Positions 24,998 through 33,253 of a stretch of DNA of 41,315 nt are shown here, piece after piece (the stretch's first letter is position 1; each line of letters starts with the position of its first letter). The DNA lies in assembly GCF_028291745.1 (NCBI RefSeq), contig NZ_JAQGNQ010000067.1:1-41315 (forward strand). Reading direction: 5' to 3'. The stretch is from Ramlibacter sp. (lineage in GTDB: Bacteria; Pseudomonadota; Gammaproteobacteria; Burkholderiales; Burkholderiaceae_C). The position numbers and the translations under genes were made by a program. The notes under the pieces are model-generated. The model was not told the origin of the DNA. It saw only the letters and a list, made by a program, of their open reading frames with translations, and did not search any database.

Positions 24998-26281
24998 ATG
25001 GTCCAGCCCCATGCGCACCCGCTCCGGGTGGCGCTGCACAACGAAATCCATGCGCGTCCGCCCGAGGCCATGGCCGCGCCGCTGGCGCTGTCGCACATCG
25101 TCATGGCGGGCGACGCCGCCGAGCGCGAGGCCAGCCGCGCGCACCTCGCCGCGCTGCTGCGCGACCACCACCTGCCGCTGCCCGATGCGCAGGGCACGCA
25201 CATCCGCCTGGAGCTGGCGGGCTTTCGTATCCGCTGGGAGCTGCACACCGAATTCGTGAGCTGGACCTTCTCGCGTCCGTTTCCCGCCGAGGGCTTCGGG
25301 CAGCAGGAGCCACCCACCGCGCTTGCGGCCGTGCCGCAAGAGTGGCTGGCAGCCTTGCCGGGACGCTGCCTGGCCGCGCTGCACGTGTGGGTGCTGCCCG
25401 GGCGCGAGTTGCCCCCTGCGGTGCTGGCGCGCGCGCTGCTGCATGAAGACACGCTGGTAGGCGCCACCGTCGCCGACGCGCACGGCACCGTCTACACCGA
25501 CTTCGCGCTGCATGCCGACGGCTGCTCGCGCATGGTGCTGCTGGCCGGTGACCTGTCGCCGCGCCGCCTCGGCCGGCTGGTGCAGCGGCTGCTGGAGATC
25601 GACACCTATCGCATGGCCGCCCTCCTGGGCCTGCCGGCCGCGCGCGAGTCGTCGGCGCTGCTGGGCGTCGCCGAGGAAGAACTCGCGGCGCTCGCGGAGG
25701 CGATCCGCGTGGCCGGCCGCGACGAGGAGCCGCAGTTGCTGGATCGCCTCACGCGCCTGGCCGGCCAGGTAGAGAGCCATTACGCGGCGACGCACTCGCG
25801 CTTCTCCGCCAGCGCGGCCTACTTCGAACTGATCGACCAGAGGCTGCAGGACATCAAGGAAGCCAAGCTGCCCGGCCTGCAGTCGCTGGGCGAATTCATC
25901 GACCGCCGGCTCTCGCCCGCGCGCGCCACCTGCGCGTGGTCGGTGCGGCGGCAGGATGCGCTGTCGCAGCGCGTCTCGCGCATCAGCAACCTGCTGCGCA
26001 CGCGCGTGGAGATCGAGCAGCAGCAAAGCAGCCAGGAGCTGCTGGCCACCATGAACCGGCGGCAGGACCTGCAATTGAAGCTGCAGGCCACCGTCGAAGG
26101 CCTGTCGGTCGCGGCCATCACCTACTACATCGTCGGTCTCGTGAGCTACCTTGCCAAGGGCGCGCACGCGATCGGCTGGCCCTTCACCGCCGAGGGCACC
26201 GCCGCCTGCGCCATCCCCGTGGTGGCGCTGGCCGTATGGCTCTCCCTGCGCCGTCTGCATGCCAGGCTTCTCGGGCACTGA
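24998..26281 (+). CDS. DUF3422 family protein
   Basis: A 427-residue protein starting MVQPHAHPLRVALHNEIHARPPEA, the hallmark opening of DUF3422. The middle holds HTEFVSWTFSRPF, again typical. The C-terminus has two transmembrane helices (about 350-375 and 390-412) after a coiled-coil stretch rich in Gln/Glu (EIEQQQSSQELLATMNRRQ). A membrane-anchored role is likely but no function is established. The following EamA gene starts inside its last codons. Confidence 0.9.
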   Translation: MVQPHAHPLRVALHNEIHARPPEAMAAPLALSHIVMAGDAAEREASRAHLAALLRDHHLPLPDAQGTHIRLELAGFRIRWELHTEFVSWTFSRPFPAEGFGQQEPPTALAAVPQEWLAALPGRCLAALHVWVLPGRELPPAVLARALLHEDTLVGATVADAHGTVYTDFALHADGCSRMVLLAGDLSPRRLGRLVQRLLEIDTYRMAALLGLPAARESSALLGVAEEELAALAEAIRVAGRDEEPQLLDRLTRLAGQVESHYAATHSRFSASAAYFELIDQRLQDIKEAKLPGLQSLGEFIDRRLSPARATCAWSVRRQDALSQRVSRISNLLRTRVEIEQQQSSQELLATMNRRQDLQLKLQATVEGLSVAAITYYIVGLVSYLAKGAHAIGWPFTAEGTAACAIPVVALAVWLSLRRLHARLLGH

Positions 26282-27170
26282 ACGCACCGGCGCCCCGCTG
26301 TCCGGCGTGCTGCTCGCACTGGCCGGAGCGATGACCTTCAGCGGCAAGGCGATCATCGTCAAGCTGGCCTACCGCCATGGCGTGGACGCAGTGACGGTGA
26401 TCATGCTTCGCATGCTGTTCGCGCTGCCGATCTTCGTGGCGATGGCGTGGTGGGCCAGCCGCGGCAAGCCGGCGCTCACGCGCAGCGAGTGGCTTGGCGT
26501 GCTGGGCCTCGGCACCAGCGGCTATTACCTCGCGAGCTTCCTCGACTTCCTGGGGCTGCAGTACGTCACGGCCTCGCTCGAGCGGCTGATCCTCTATCTC
26601 AATCCGACGCTGGTGCTGCTGCTGGGATGGCTGCTGTATCGCAAGTCGTGGAGCAGGCGGCAAGGGGTCGGCATGGCGATCAGCTATGCGGGCGTGCTGC
26701 TGGTGTTCGGGCACGAGCTGCGCATCGAGGGCAGCAACGTGGTGCTGGGTGCGCTGCTGGTGTTCGCCAGCGCCGTGAGCTATGCGGTGTACCTGGTCTA
26801 CAGCGGCGAAATGGTCAAGCGGCTTGGCTCGCTGCGCCTGGTGGGCTTGGCCACCAGCGTTGCCTGCGTGCTGTGCATCGCGCAGTTCGTGCTGCTGCGC
26901 CCGATTGCGAGCGCGTTCACGGTGGCGCCGGAGGTGATCTGGCTGTCGCTGCTGAATGCGGTGGTGTGCACCGCCGTGCCGGTGCTGCTGGTAATGATGG
27001 CCATCGAGCGGGTGGGCGCGTCGGTGACGGCGCAGACCGGCATGGTCGGTCCGGTCTCGACGATCCTGCTGGGCGTGTGGCTGCTCGGTGAGCCGTTCAC
27101 CGCTTTCGTGGCGGCGGGGACGGTATTGGTGATCGCGGGAATCTTCGTGTTCACGCGTGTGGCACGCTAA
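26259..27170 (+). CDS. EamA/DMT-superfamily transporter
   Basis: The ATG at 26259 overlaps the DUF3422 end by 23 bases and yields 303 residues. Ten transmembrane helices in two EamA halves are visible (for example VLLALAGAMTFSGKAIIVKLAY, and in the second half LLNAVVCTAVPVLLVMMAIERVGA with the terminal helix TVLVIAGIFVFTRV). The family exports or imports small metabolites; the substrate cannot be predicted. Translational coupling with the DUF3422 gene is likely. Confidence 0.9.
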   Translation: MPGFSGTERTGAPLSGVLLALAGAMTFSGKAIIVKLAYRHGVDAVTVIMLRMLFALPIFVAMAWWASRGKPALTRSEWLGVLGLGTSGYYLASFLDFLGLQYVTASLERLILYLNPTLVLLLGWLLYRKSWSRRQGVGMAISYAGVLLVFGHELRIEGSNVVLGALLVFASAVSYAVYLVYSGEMVKRLGSLRLVGLATSVACVLCIAQFVLLRPIASAFTVAPEVIWLSLLNAVVCTAVPVLLVMMAIERVGASVTAQTGMVGPVSTILLGVWLLGEPFTAFVAAGTVLVIAGIFVFTRVAR

Positions 27171-27208
27171 TTCACGGTGGCTGGCTTTGCCAACGCACGA
27201 CGCGAGCG

Positions 27209-28108
27209 TCAATGCATGCGCAGGCGCTGCGCGATCGCAACGCTGGCCTGTCCCGAGAGCGCATCGAGCCGCGATCCCATCGCCGCTTCCAACTGGTCCA
27301 GCCGCTGCTGCGGCGGCGGGTGCGTCCCGAGCGTCAGCGTGAACAGCGGGTTGTCCGGTGCCGCGGCGCGCAATTGCTGCAGCACCGAAGGCAGGCCATA
27401 GGGGTCGAAGCCGGCGCGTGCCGCCAGGGTCACGCCTTCGCGATCGGCCTCGAACTCGTCGGCCTGGCCCAGGCCGCTCGCGTACAGATCCCGGCCCAGC
27501 GCCAGCACCTGCGCCGAGATCGTGGCGGCCGCCGCGTTGTTCGGGCGCACCTGCGCCGCGAGCAGGCGCGTGAGCATGCCGGAGCGGGCCTTGGCAGCGA
27601 GCGCCTGCAGGTGGTGCCGGGCGGTGACGTGCGTGATCTCTTGCGCCAGGATGCCGGCCAGCTCCGCCTCGTCGACGCGCTGCACCAGCCCCTGGGTGAC
27701 GAACACATAGCCGCCTGGCGCGGCAAAGGCATTGAAGCCTGGATCGTCGAGCACCGCAAAAGTCCAGGGCAGTTGCGGCCGCGACGATTGCAGCGAAATC
27801 CAGCGGCCCAGCCGGTTGACGTACGTCTGCAGCGCGAGGTCGCGATGCAGCAGCTTGCTGCCCAGCAGCACCGCGGCGAGCTGCCGGCCGATCTCGATTT
27901 CCTTCGGCTGGTCGACCCGCTCGAGCGATTCGGACAGCAGTTGCAGCAGCTCGTTGGCGGCAGGCAGGCGCGTCGTGGCCGGTGCGGATTGCGTGCCGGG
28001 CTTGATCTGGCGCAGCAGCTCGCCGAGAGCACGCGCGGGATCCTGCGCCTGCGCGCAGGGCCACAGGCCGGCGGCGGCCCATGCGAGGACGCAGAGCTGC
28101 TTTTTCAC
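27209..28108 (-). CDS. M48-family peptidase homologue with altered zinc motif
   Basis: A 299-residue periplasmic protein with a signal peptide (cleavage after CAQA). The M48/BepA-like core is clear: FNAFAAPGGYVFVTQGL, the zinc helix at 155-160, EFEADREG (218-225) supplying the third ligand, and THPPPQQRL with the conserved HP near the C-terminus. The zinc motif, however, reads QEITH (156-160) where HEXXH is expected; the codon is CAA (27641-27643). No TPR domain follows, unlike BepA. It may be an inactive chaperone-like relative. Its start overlaps the SH3 gene's stop by four bases. Confidence 0.88.
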   Translation of the reverse strand: MKKQLCVLAWAAAGLWPCAQAQDPARALGELLRQIKPGTQSAPATTRLPAANELLQLLSESLERVDQPKEIEIGRQLAAVLLGSKLLHRDLALQTYVNRLGRWISLQSSRPQLPWTFAVLDDPGFNAFAAPGGYVFVTQGLVQRVDEAELAGILAQEITHVTARHHLQALAAKARSGMLTRLLAAQVRPNNAAAATISAQVLALGRDLYASGLGQADEFEADREGVTLAARAGFDPYGLPSVLQQLRAAAPDNPLFTLTLGTHPPPQQRLDQLEAAMGSRLDALSGQASVAIAQRLRMH

Positions 28109-28683
28109 GGCAACTGCGGCTGGCCGGGTGCGCCACCCGGCGCGGGCACGAGAGGCACCGGGGCGGGCAGGGGCGCAACCGCCACGGCGTGCAGGCCGGC
28201 TGCCACGGCAAAGTTGCGGGCCTCCCCATCGCCTTGCCGCAGCTTTTCCATCTGCGTGACCTCGTAGGGATTGGGTTGGGACCGCGCCAGGTCCTGGGCT
28301 TCGAGCCCGCGAATGCCGGCGGTGGTGCCGGCCTGCGCCGGGCGACCGCCAACCAACAGGCTCGTGACGCCGCGCAAGGCATCACCGATGGCGCTGGCGC
28401 CCTGCGTCGCGGTCGCGGTCCCGGTCGCAGCGGCGGGGCCGAGGTCGAACAGGTGGACCCAGCCGGTCACGCCGCTGGCCGTGCGCACCTGCACCCAGGG
28501 ACCGCGCCGCTCGCCGGTGCGCGTGACGCCCGCTTGCGGTGGCAGCGAGGCGATGCTGCCACCGCTCTCGGCTGGCGCGTCGCGCACTTGCGTGGCGCGA
28601 CGCGTGGCAGCCGCTTCATCGGCCAAGGCGGCGCTGGCCAGCACGACGACGAACGCGAAGGCCACCGGCGCGATGCGTATCAT
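28105..28683 (-). CDS. Secreted SH3-like domain protein
   Basis: 192 residues with a signal peptide (AFAFVVVLASAALA) and a bacterial SH3-like domain at about 28-82 (TQVRDAPAESGGSIASLPPQ, VQVRTASGVTGWVHLFDL). The C-terminal half is low-complexity, rich in Ala, Gly and Pro, and ends PGGAPGQPQLP. It overlaps the M48-like gene by four bases (ATGA), so the two periplasmic proteins are probably coexpressed and may work together at the cell wall. Confidence 0.85.
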   Translation of the reverse strand: MIRIAPVAFAFVVVLASAALADEAAATRRATQVRDAPAESGGSIASLPPQAGVTRTGERRGPWVQVRTASGVTGWVHLFDLGPAAATGTATATQGASAIGDALRGVTSLLVGGRPAQAGTTAGIRGLEAQDLARSQPNPYEVTQMEKLRQGDGEARNFAVAAGLHAVAVAPLPAPVPLVPAPGGAPGQPQLP

Positions 28684-28715
28684 TCGTGGCTCATTTCAAA
28701 CCAAGGCGGGCATGT

Positions 28716-29513
28716 ATGAACCTGGGAATCACGGGCAAGTGGGCGCTGGTGTGCGGCGCCAGCAAGGGACTGGGCTTCGGCTGTGCGCAGGCGCTCGCGC
28801 GCGAGGGGGCGCACGTGGTCATCGTGGCGCGGGGCGCCGAGGCGCTGCAGGCAACGGCCGAGCGGCTGCGGGCGGACGCCGGCGTGCCGCAGGGCACGCA
28901 GGTGGAAGCGATCCCCGCCGACATCACCACACCCGAAGGCCGCGCCAAGGTCTTTGCCTTCCGCAAGGACTTCGACATCGTCGTCACCAATGCCGGCGGC
29001 CCGCCGCCCGGTGACTTCCGCGACTGGGACCGCGATGCCTGGATCAAGGCGGTGGACGCCAACATGTTGACGCCGATCGAACTGATCAAGGCGACGGTGG
29101 ACGGCATGGCCGCCCGCGGCTTCGGGCGCATCGTCAACATCACCTCCAGCTCCGTCAAGTCGCCGATCGACGTCCTGGGGCTGTCGAATGGTGCGCGCAG
29201 CGGGCTGACCGGCTTCGTCGCGGGGGTGGCGCGCACGTCGAAGCTGGCCTCGGCCAACGTCACCATCAACAACCTGCTGCCGGGTGTGTTCGATACCGAC
29301 CGCATCAAGATCACGATGGAAGGCAGCGCGAAGAAGACCGGCAAGACCGTCGAGGAACTGCGCCAGCAGCGCATGAACGGGATCCCCGCCAAGCGCTTCG
29401 GCACCCCCGACGAATTCGGCACCGCCTGCGCCTTCCTGTGCAGCGCGCAGGCCAGCTACATCACGGGACAGAACGTGCTGATCGACGGCGGGGCATACCC
29501 GGGCACTTACTGA
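28716..29513 (+). CDS. Short-chain dehydrogenase/reductase-like protein, FabG-like, without Tyr/Lys
   Basis: 265 residues from the ATG at 28716. The cofactor loop GASKGLGFG (14-22), VTNAGG (90-95) and the C-terminal GQNVLIDGGAYPG are canonical. At the active site Ser145 (NITSSS) is kept, but the expected Y-x-x-x-K is S157-x-x-x-R161 (LSNGARSGL). A subgroup of 3-oxoacyl-ACP reductase-like SDRs shares this LSN.xR pattern, so it is not a random mutation. Substrate unknown. It diverges from the SH3 gene. Confidence 0.9.
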   Translation: MNLGITGKWALVCGASKGLGFGCAQALAREGAHVVIVARGAEALQATAERLRADAGVPQGTQVEAIPADITTPEGRAKVFAFRKDFDIVVTNAGGPPPGDFRDWDRDAWIKAVDANMLTPIELIKATVDGMAARGFGRIVNITSSSVKSPIDVLGLSNGARSGLTGFVAGVARTSKLASANVTINNLLPGVFDTDRIKITMEGSAKKTGKTVEELRQQRMNGIPAKRFGTPDEFGTACAFLCSAQASYITGQNVLIDGGAYPGTY

Positions 29514-29880
29514 CGATCTGGATGTCATCGCGGGCCTTTGAACGCATTGGACTCCCGGAGGTCATGCGCGCGTTGGGCACATTGCGAGCTTTTGGATGTC
29601 ATTGCGGGCTTGACCCGCAATCCATGCGGGGTAGTCGAGTAGCAGGGCGGTCGCGCAAGACGCTGCGCGGTGCGGGCCCGCGGGGTGGCGTTCAGTGAGC
29701 CGCCGAACGCGTCAGGTACGGGCAACCGCGTCTGCCCGTGGCTGCGCCATCACGGCACTGGAAGCAAAGACGCGTCGCAGCCCGCCCGCATGCGGCTTTG
29801 CCGCCCCGGTCGCGCGTCGTGCGGAAATCAAGACCTTTTTCAGGCCCAGGATCATCCCTTCACCCCGGATGCGTCTTCCC
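29514..29880. other. Intergenic region with short repeat copies
   Basis: Between the convergent SDR and EamA genes no credible gene was found in 367 bases. Two copies of TGGATGTCATYGCGGGC lie at 29519-29535 and 29593-29609; the rest is GC-rich and unremarkable. Confidence 0.5.
29593..29621. repeat. REP-like palindrome
   Basis: ATTGCGGG and CCCGCAAT (29601-29608 and 29614-29621) form a perfect 8-base stem with a CTTGA loop, preceded by TGGATGTC. A partial copy without the right arm is at 29519-29535. The form is like intergenic palindromes scattered in many proteobacterial genomes and could also serve as terminator for the convergent genes. Confidence 0.5.
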
Positions 29881-30783
29881 TCAATTGCGCCGCGACGACA
29901 CCACGATCCCGCCCACGATCAGCGCAAACGCCAGCGCGTGGTACGCATGCGGCGCCTCGCCCAGGAACGCCGCCGAGAACAGCGCCGCGAACAGCGGCGT
30001 GAGGTTGGAGAAGAAGCCCGCGATGTTGGGGCCGACGCGTTGCACGCCCACGCCCCACAAGCGATAGGCAAGCAGCGCCGGACCGGTGGCGACGAAGGCC
30101 AGTGCCGCCGCCAGCGGCCAGCCCCATTGAATGGATTGCCGCCCCACCACGGTCTCGGTGGCGGCGAACAGGCCCGACCACAACAGGCCCGGCACCATCT
30201 GCGCCATCAGGAAACCGGCCCAGTTCGAGCGGATCTCCGGCGGGTCGCCCGGCCGCGCGAGCAGCCAGCTATAGAGCGCCCACGAGCACGTGGCGACCAG
30301 CATGTACAGATCGCCCCTCACGAAGCGCACCTGTCCGAGGTGCTGCAGTTCGCCGCGCGCGAGCACCAGCAGCACGCCGGCAATCGACAGTACCGCACCC
30401 AGCACCTGCCGCCGCGTGATGCGCTGGTGGAAAAACAGCGCGCCCAGACCAAGCATGAATGCGGGGATGCTCGAGCCGACCAGCGTCACGTTGATGGGCG
30501 TCGAGGTCTTCAGTGCCAGGTACTGGAACGCGTTGTAGCAGCCCACCCCCAGCAGGCCCAGCACCGCGAAGCGCGGAAAGCGCGGCCACAGCGGACTCTC
30601 CGCACGCAGCAGCGACCAGGCAAAGGGCAGCAGCAGCACGAACGCCAGCGCCCAGCGCAGGAAGTTCAGCGTCAGCGGCGGCACCAGCGGCGCCACCATC
30701 CGGCCGACCACCGCATTGCCGGCCCACAACAGCGGTGGCAAGGTGAGCATGAGCACGGTGGAATAGGTCAGGCGCTGGTGCAT
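29881..30783 (-). CDS. EamA/DMT-superfamily transporter
   Basis: 300 residues, ten predicted helices in two repeats: LTLPPLLWAGNAVVGRMV and FLRWALAFVLLLPF at the start, GWPLAAALAFVATGPALLAYRLW and AFALIVGGIVV near the end. GxxxFxxRW-type signature of the drug/metabolite family is present in the first half. Different from the EamA gene at 26259-27170. Divergent from the quinone oxidoreductase gene (100-base gap). Substrate unknown. Confidence 0.9.
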   Translation of the reverse strand: MHQRLTYSTVLMLTLPPLLWAGNAVVGRMVAPLVPPLTLNFLRWALAFVLLLPFAWSLLRAESPLWPRFPRFAVLGLLGVGCYNAFQYLALKTSTPINVTLVGSSIPAFMLGLGALFFHQRITRRQVLGAVLSIAGVLLVLARGELQHLGQVRFVRGDLYMLVATCSWALYSWLLARPGDPPEIRSNWAGFLMAQMVPGLLWSGLFAATETVVGRQSIQWGWPLAAALAFVATGPALLAYRLWGVGVQRVGPNIAGFFSNLTPLFAALFSAAFLGEAPHAYHALAFALIVGGIVVSSRRN

Positions 30784-30884
30784 GGCAGCCGCGCACTTTA
30801 GCCGAGCCGCACTGGCAGCCGCTGAGGCGGCGCCGGCGGATTCGTGGCACGATGCGCGCCTTGCGCAGCGACAAGGAGACTCAT

Positions 30885-31868
30885 GTGAGCAAAGCGGTCC
30901 AGATCCGCCAGCATGGCGGCCCCGAGCAGATGGAACTGGTCGACGTGCAGGTGGGCGAACCCGGCCCCGGCGAGATCCGGATCCGGCACAAGGCCATCGG
31001 CCTGAACTTCATCGACGTCTACCAGCGCAGCGGCCTGTACCCGATGCCGATGCCGCTCAACCTCGGCATGGAAGGCTCGGGCATCGTTGAGGCGGTCGAC
31101 GCCGGCGTCACGCACCTCAAGGTGGGCGACCGCGCGGCCTATGCCAGCAATCCGCCCGGCTCCTATTCCGAGCAGCGCGTGATGCCCGCGCGCAATGTCT
31201 GCAAGCTGCCGGATGCGATCAGCTTCGAGACCGGTGCGGCCATGATGCTCAAGGGCCTCACCGCGCAATACCTGCTCAAGCGCACGCTGCCCCAAGGCGG
31301 CCTGAAGGCCGGTGACTTCGTGCTGTTCCACGCGGCCGCCGGTGGCGTCGGCCTGATCGCGGTGCAGTGGGCCAAGGCCCTCGGGCTGCGCCTGATCGGC
31401 ACGGCCGGCAGCGACGAGAAGTGCGCGCTGGCCAGGTCCCTGGGCGCCGAGTTCATGGTGAACTACAGCAAGGACGACTTCAAGGAACGCGTCAAGGAGA
31501 TCACCGGCGGCAAGGGCGTCAAGGTGGTGTACGACTCGGTCGGCAAGGACACCTGGGACAAGTCGCTCGATTGCCTGCAGCCCTTCGGCCTGATGGCCAG
31601 CTTCGGCAATTCGTCGGGCCCGGTGCAGCCCTTCGCGCCCGGCATCCTGGGCGCCAAGGGATCGCTGTTCGTGACGCGCCAGACGCTGTTCACCCACATC
31701 GCCACCCGCGAGGCCAACCAGGAAATGGCCGACGACCTGTTCGCCGCCGTCACCAGCGGCAAGGTGCAGATCCGCATCGACCAGACCTTCCCGCTGGCGC
31801 AGGTGCGCGCGGCGCACCAGGCGCTGGAAGCGCGCAAGACCACGGGCTGCTCGATCCTGACCCTGTGA
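30885..31868 (+). CDS. qor: Quinone oxidoreductase (zeta-crystallin type)
   Basis: NADPH:quinone reductase of the zinc-free MDR superfamily. The GTG at 30885, 6 bases after AAGGAG, gives 327 residues beginning MSKAVQIRQHGGPEQMELVD. Family motifs are IGLNFIDVYQRSGLYP, GxGxVE, GAAMMLKGLTAQYLL and the NADPH loop HAAAGGVGLIAVQWAKALG; the end is TTGCSILTL. No structural zinc Cys cluster is present. An upstream in-frame ATG at 30852 has no ribosome binding site. Its stop overlaps the next gene's GTG. Confidence 0.94.
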   Translation: MSKAVQIRQHGGPEQMELVDVQVGEPGPGEIRIRHKAIGLNFIDVYQRSGLYPMPMPLNLGMEGSGIVEAVDAGVTHLKVGDRAAYASNPPGSYSEQRVMPARNVCKLPDAISFETGAAMMLKGLTAQYLLKRTLPQGGLKAGDFVLFHAAAGGVGLIAVQWAKALGLRLIGTAGSDEKCALARSLGAEFMVNYSKDDFKERVKEITGGKGVKVVYDSVGKDTWDKSLDCLQPFGLMASFGNSSGPVQPFAPGILGAKGSLFVTRQTLFTHIATREANQEMADDLFAAVTSGKVQIRIDQTFPLAQVRAAHQALEARKTTGCSILTL

Positions 31869-32662
31869 CGCTGCTGCGCCCTGCGCTGTCCTGGCAGGCG
31901 CATCACGGCCAGCGGGCCGTGCGGCCGCCGCTGCGCCCGCGGGTCCCACTGTGGTGGGGCGCCGGCTGCATCGGTTCGGTCGAACCTGAACTCGTCGAGC
32001 GCTCCGGGCTGGCCGGCTGGGCGCTGCTGCCGCACCAGCGGCAGGGCGAACTTGGCTGGCGACTGCACGGCGACGATCTCTCGGCCACGCTGGCTGCCGT
32101 CGCCGCCGCCCTGCGGGAACGCGACCTCTGCCATGTGTGGCGCGACGAACTGCTGGCCGTGCGCGACGAGGCTGGCCGGATGCTCGGCGCCGTCGAACGC
32201 GCGGCCACGCGCGTACTGGGCGTCGCGACCGATGCAGTGCACCTTGCCGCCGTCGCCGAGGACGGCCGCCACTGGGTGCAACGGCGCGCCCTCGACAAGC
32301 CCACCGACCCCGGCCTCTGGGACACCCTGGTCGGCGGCGCGATCCCCGCGAGCGATACGCTGGAGCAGGCGCTCGCCCGCGAGACCTGGGAGGAGGCCGG
32401 CCTGCGGCTCGCGCAAGTGCGCGACCTGCGGCATGGCGGCCGCGTGCGCACGCAGCGGCCCGCCGATGTCGCGCATGGCTACGTGGTCGAATGGCTGGAC
32501 TGGTTCACCTGCACGCTGCCCGCGGGCGTGGAGCCGCGCAACCAGGACGGCGAGGTCGCCGAGTTCTGCCGCATGGATGCGCCGGAGGTCACGCAGCGGC
32601 TCGAGCGCGACGAATTCACCATCGACGCGGCGCAGGTCCTGCTGGCCGCTTATTCCCCCTGA
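31865..32662 (+). CDS. Nudix hydrolase with N-terminal DUF4743-type domain
   Basis: The GTG at 31865 overlaps the qor stop (GTGA) and gives 265 residues. The N-terminal ~115 residues resemble the DUF4743 region of thiamin-pyrophosphokinase-like Nudix proteins. The Nudix box runs from G157 (GGAIPASDTLEQALARETWE and EAGL), with RETWEEAGL intact and Asp in place of the first Glu of the box. It probably hydrolyses a nucleoside diphosphate derivative; the substrate is unknown. Followed after 17 bases by the GlcG/HbpS-like gene. Confidence 0.88.
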   Translation: MTLLRPALSWQAHHGQRAVRPPLRPRVPLWWGAGCIGSVEPELVERSGLAGWALLPHQRQGELGWRLHGDDLSATLAAVAAALRERDLCHVWRDELLAVRDEAGRMLGAVERAATRVLGVATDAVHLAAVAEDGRHWVQRRALDKPTDPGLWDTLVGGAIPASDTLEQALARETWEEAGLRLAQVRDLRHGGRVRTQRPADVAHGYVVEWLDWFTCTLPAGVEPRNQDGEVAEFCRMDAPEVTQRLERDEFTIDAAQVLLAAYSP

Positions 32663-32679
32663 CTCCGCAAGGAACCCGC

Positions 32680-33105
32680 ATGCAGACGCTCACCCTCGAA
32701 CAAGCCAACCTGATCATCAGCGAGGCGCTGAAGAAATCGCAAGCCGCCGGCTTCCAGCCGATGGGCGTGGCCGTGCTCGATGGCTCCGGCCACCTCAAGG
32801 CCTTTGCCAGCGAGGACGGGGCGAGCATGTTCCGCTTCGACATCGCGCGCGCCAAGGCGTGGGGCGCGGTGGGCATGGGCGTGTCGAGCCGCACGCTGGC
32901 CGAACGCGCCAAGGACAATCCGAATTTCTTCGTCGCCCTGGCCGCGACTTCCGAAGGCAAGTTTCTGCCGCAACCGGGCGCCGTGGTGATCAAGAACGCG
33001 CAGGGCCAGGTGCTCGGCGCGGTGGGCGCCAGCGGCGGCACCGGCGACCAGGACGAGGAAATCTGCCGCGCCGGGGTGGCCGCAGCGGGGCTGGTCAGCG
33101 GCTGA
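32680..33105 (+). CDS. GlcG/HbpS-family heme-binding-like protein
   Basis: 141 residues starting MQTLTLEQANLIISEALKKS, the family opening. The fold motifs GVAVLDGSGHLKAFASEDGA, RFDIARAKAWGAVGMG and GVGASGGTGDQDEEI-like end (VGASGGTGDQDEEICRAGV) are characteristic of DUF336. Members bind heme or act with glycolate and aromatic pathways, but often have no defined role. AAGGAA precedes the start at proper spacing. Last gene of the qor-nudix run. Confidence 0.9.
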   Translation: MQTLTLEQANLIISEALKKSQAAGFQPMGVAVLDGSGHLKAFASEDGASMFRFDIARAKAWGAVGMGVSSRTLAERAKDNPNFFVALAATSEGKFLPQPGAVVIKNAQGQVLGAVGASGGTGDQDEEICRAGVAAAGLVSG

Positions 33106-33135
33106 GGGCAGCCGGGCATCCGGACACCCGAAGAT

Positions 33136-33243
33136 CCGGACGCAGAAGACGCAAAAACTGCGCAGAAGTCGCAAAAGAAAACTTCAAGGTTTTCCTTGTC
33201 CTTTTTGCGTCTTTTGCGAAACCTTTGCGTCTTCTGCGTCCGG
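33136..33243. repeat. Large inverted repeat between convergent genes
   Basis: Perfect 20-base arms, CCGGACGCAGAAGACGCAAA at 33136-33155 and its complement at 33224-33243, are separated by 68 bases that contain further related words (CGCAGAAGTCGCAAAAG, TTTTTGCGTCTTTTGCG). An outer CGGACA / TGTCCG pair (33121-33126, 33245-33250) extends the symmetry. It lies between the convergent heme-binding-like and reductase genes and could terminate both. A related element is at 37352-37481. Confidence 0.8.
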
Positions 33244-33253
33244 TTGTCCGCAT

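Noticed and set aside
33136..33243. CRISPR-like short repeats
   Set aside because: The repeated words are part of an inverted repeat and not regularly spaced direct repeats with unique spacers.
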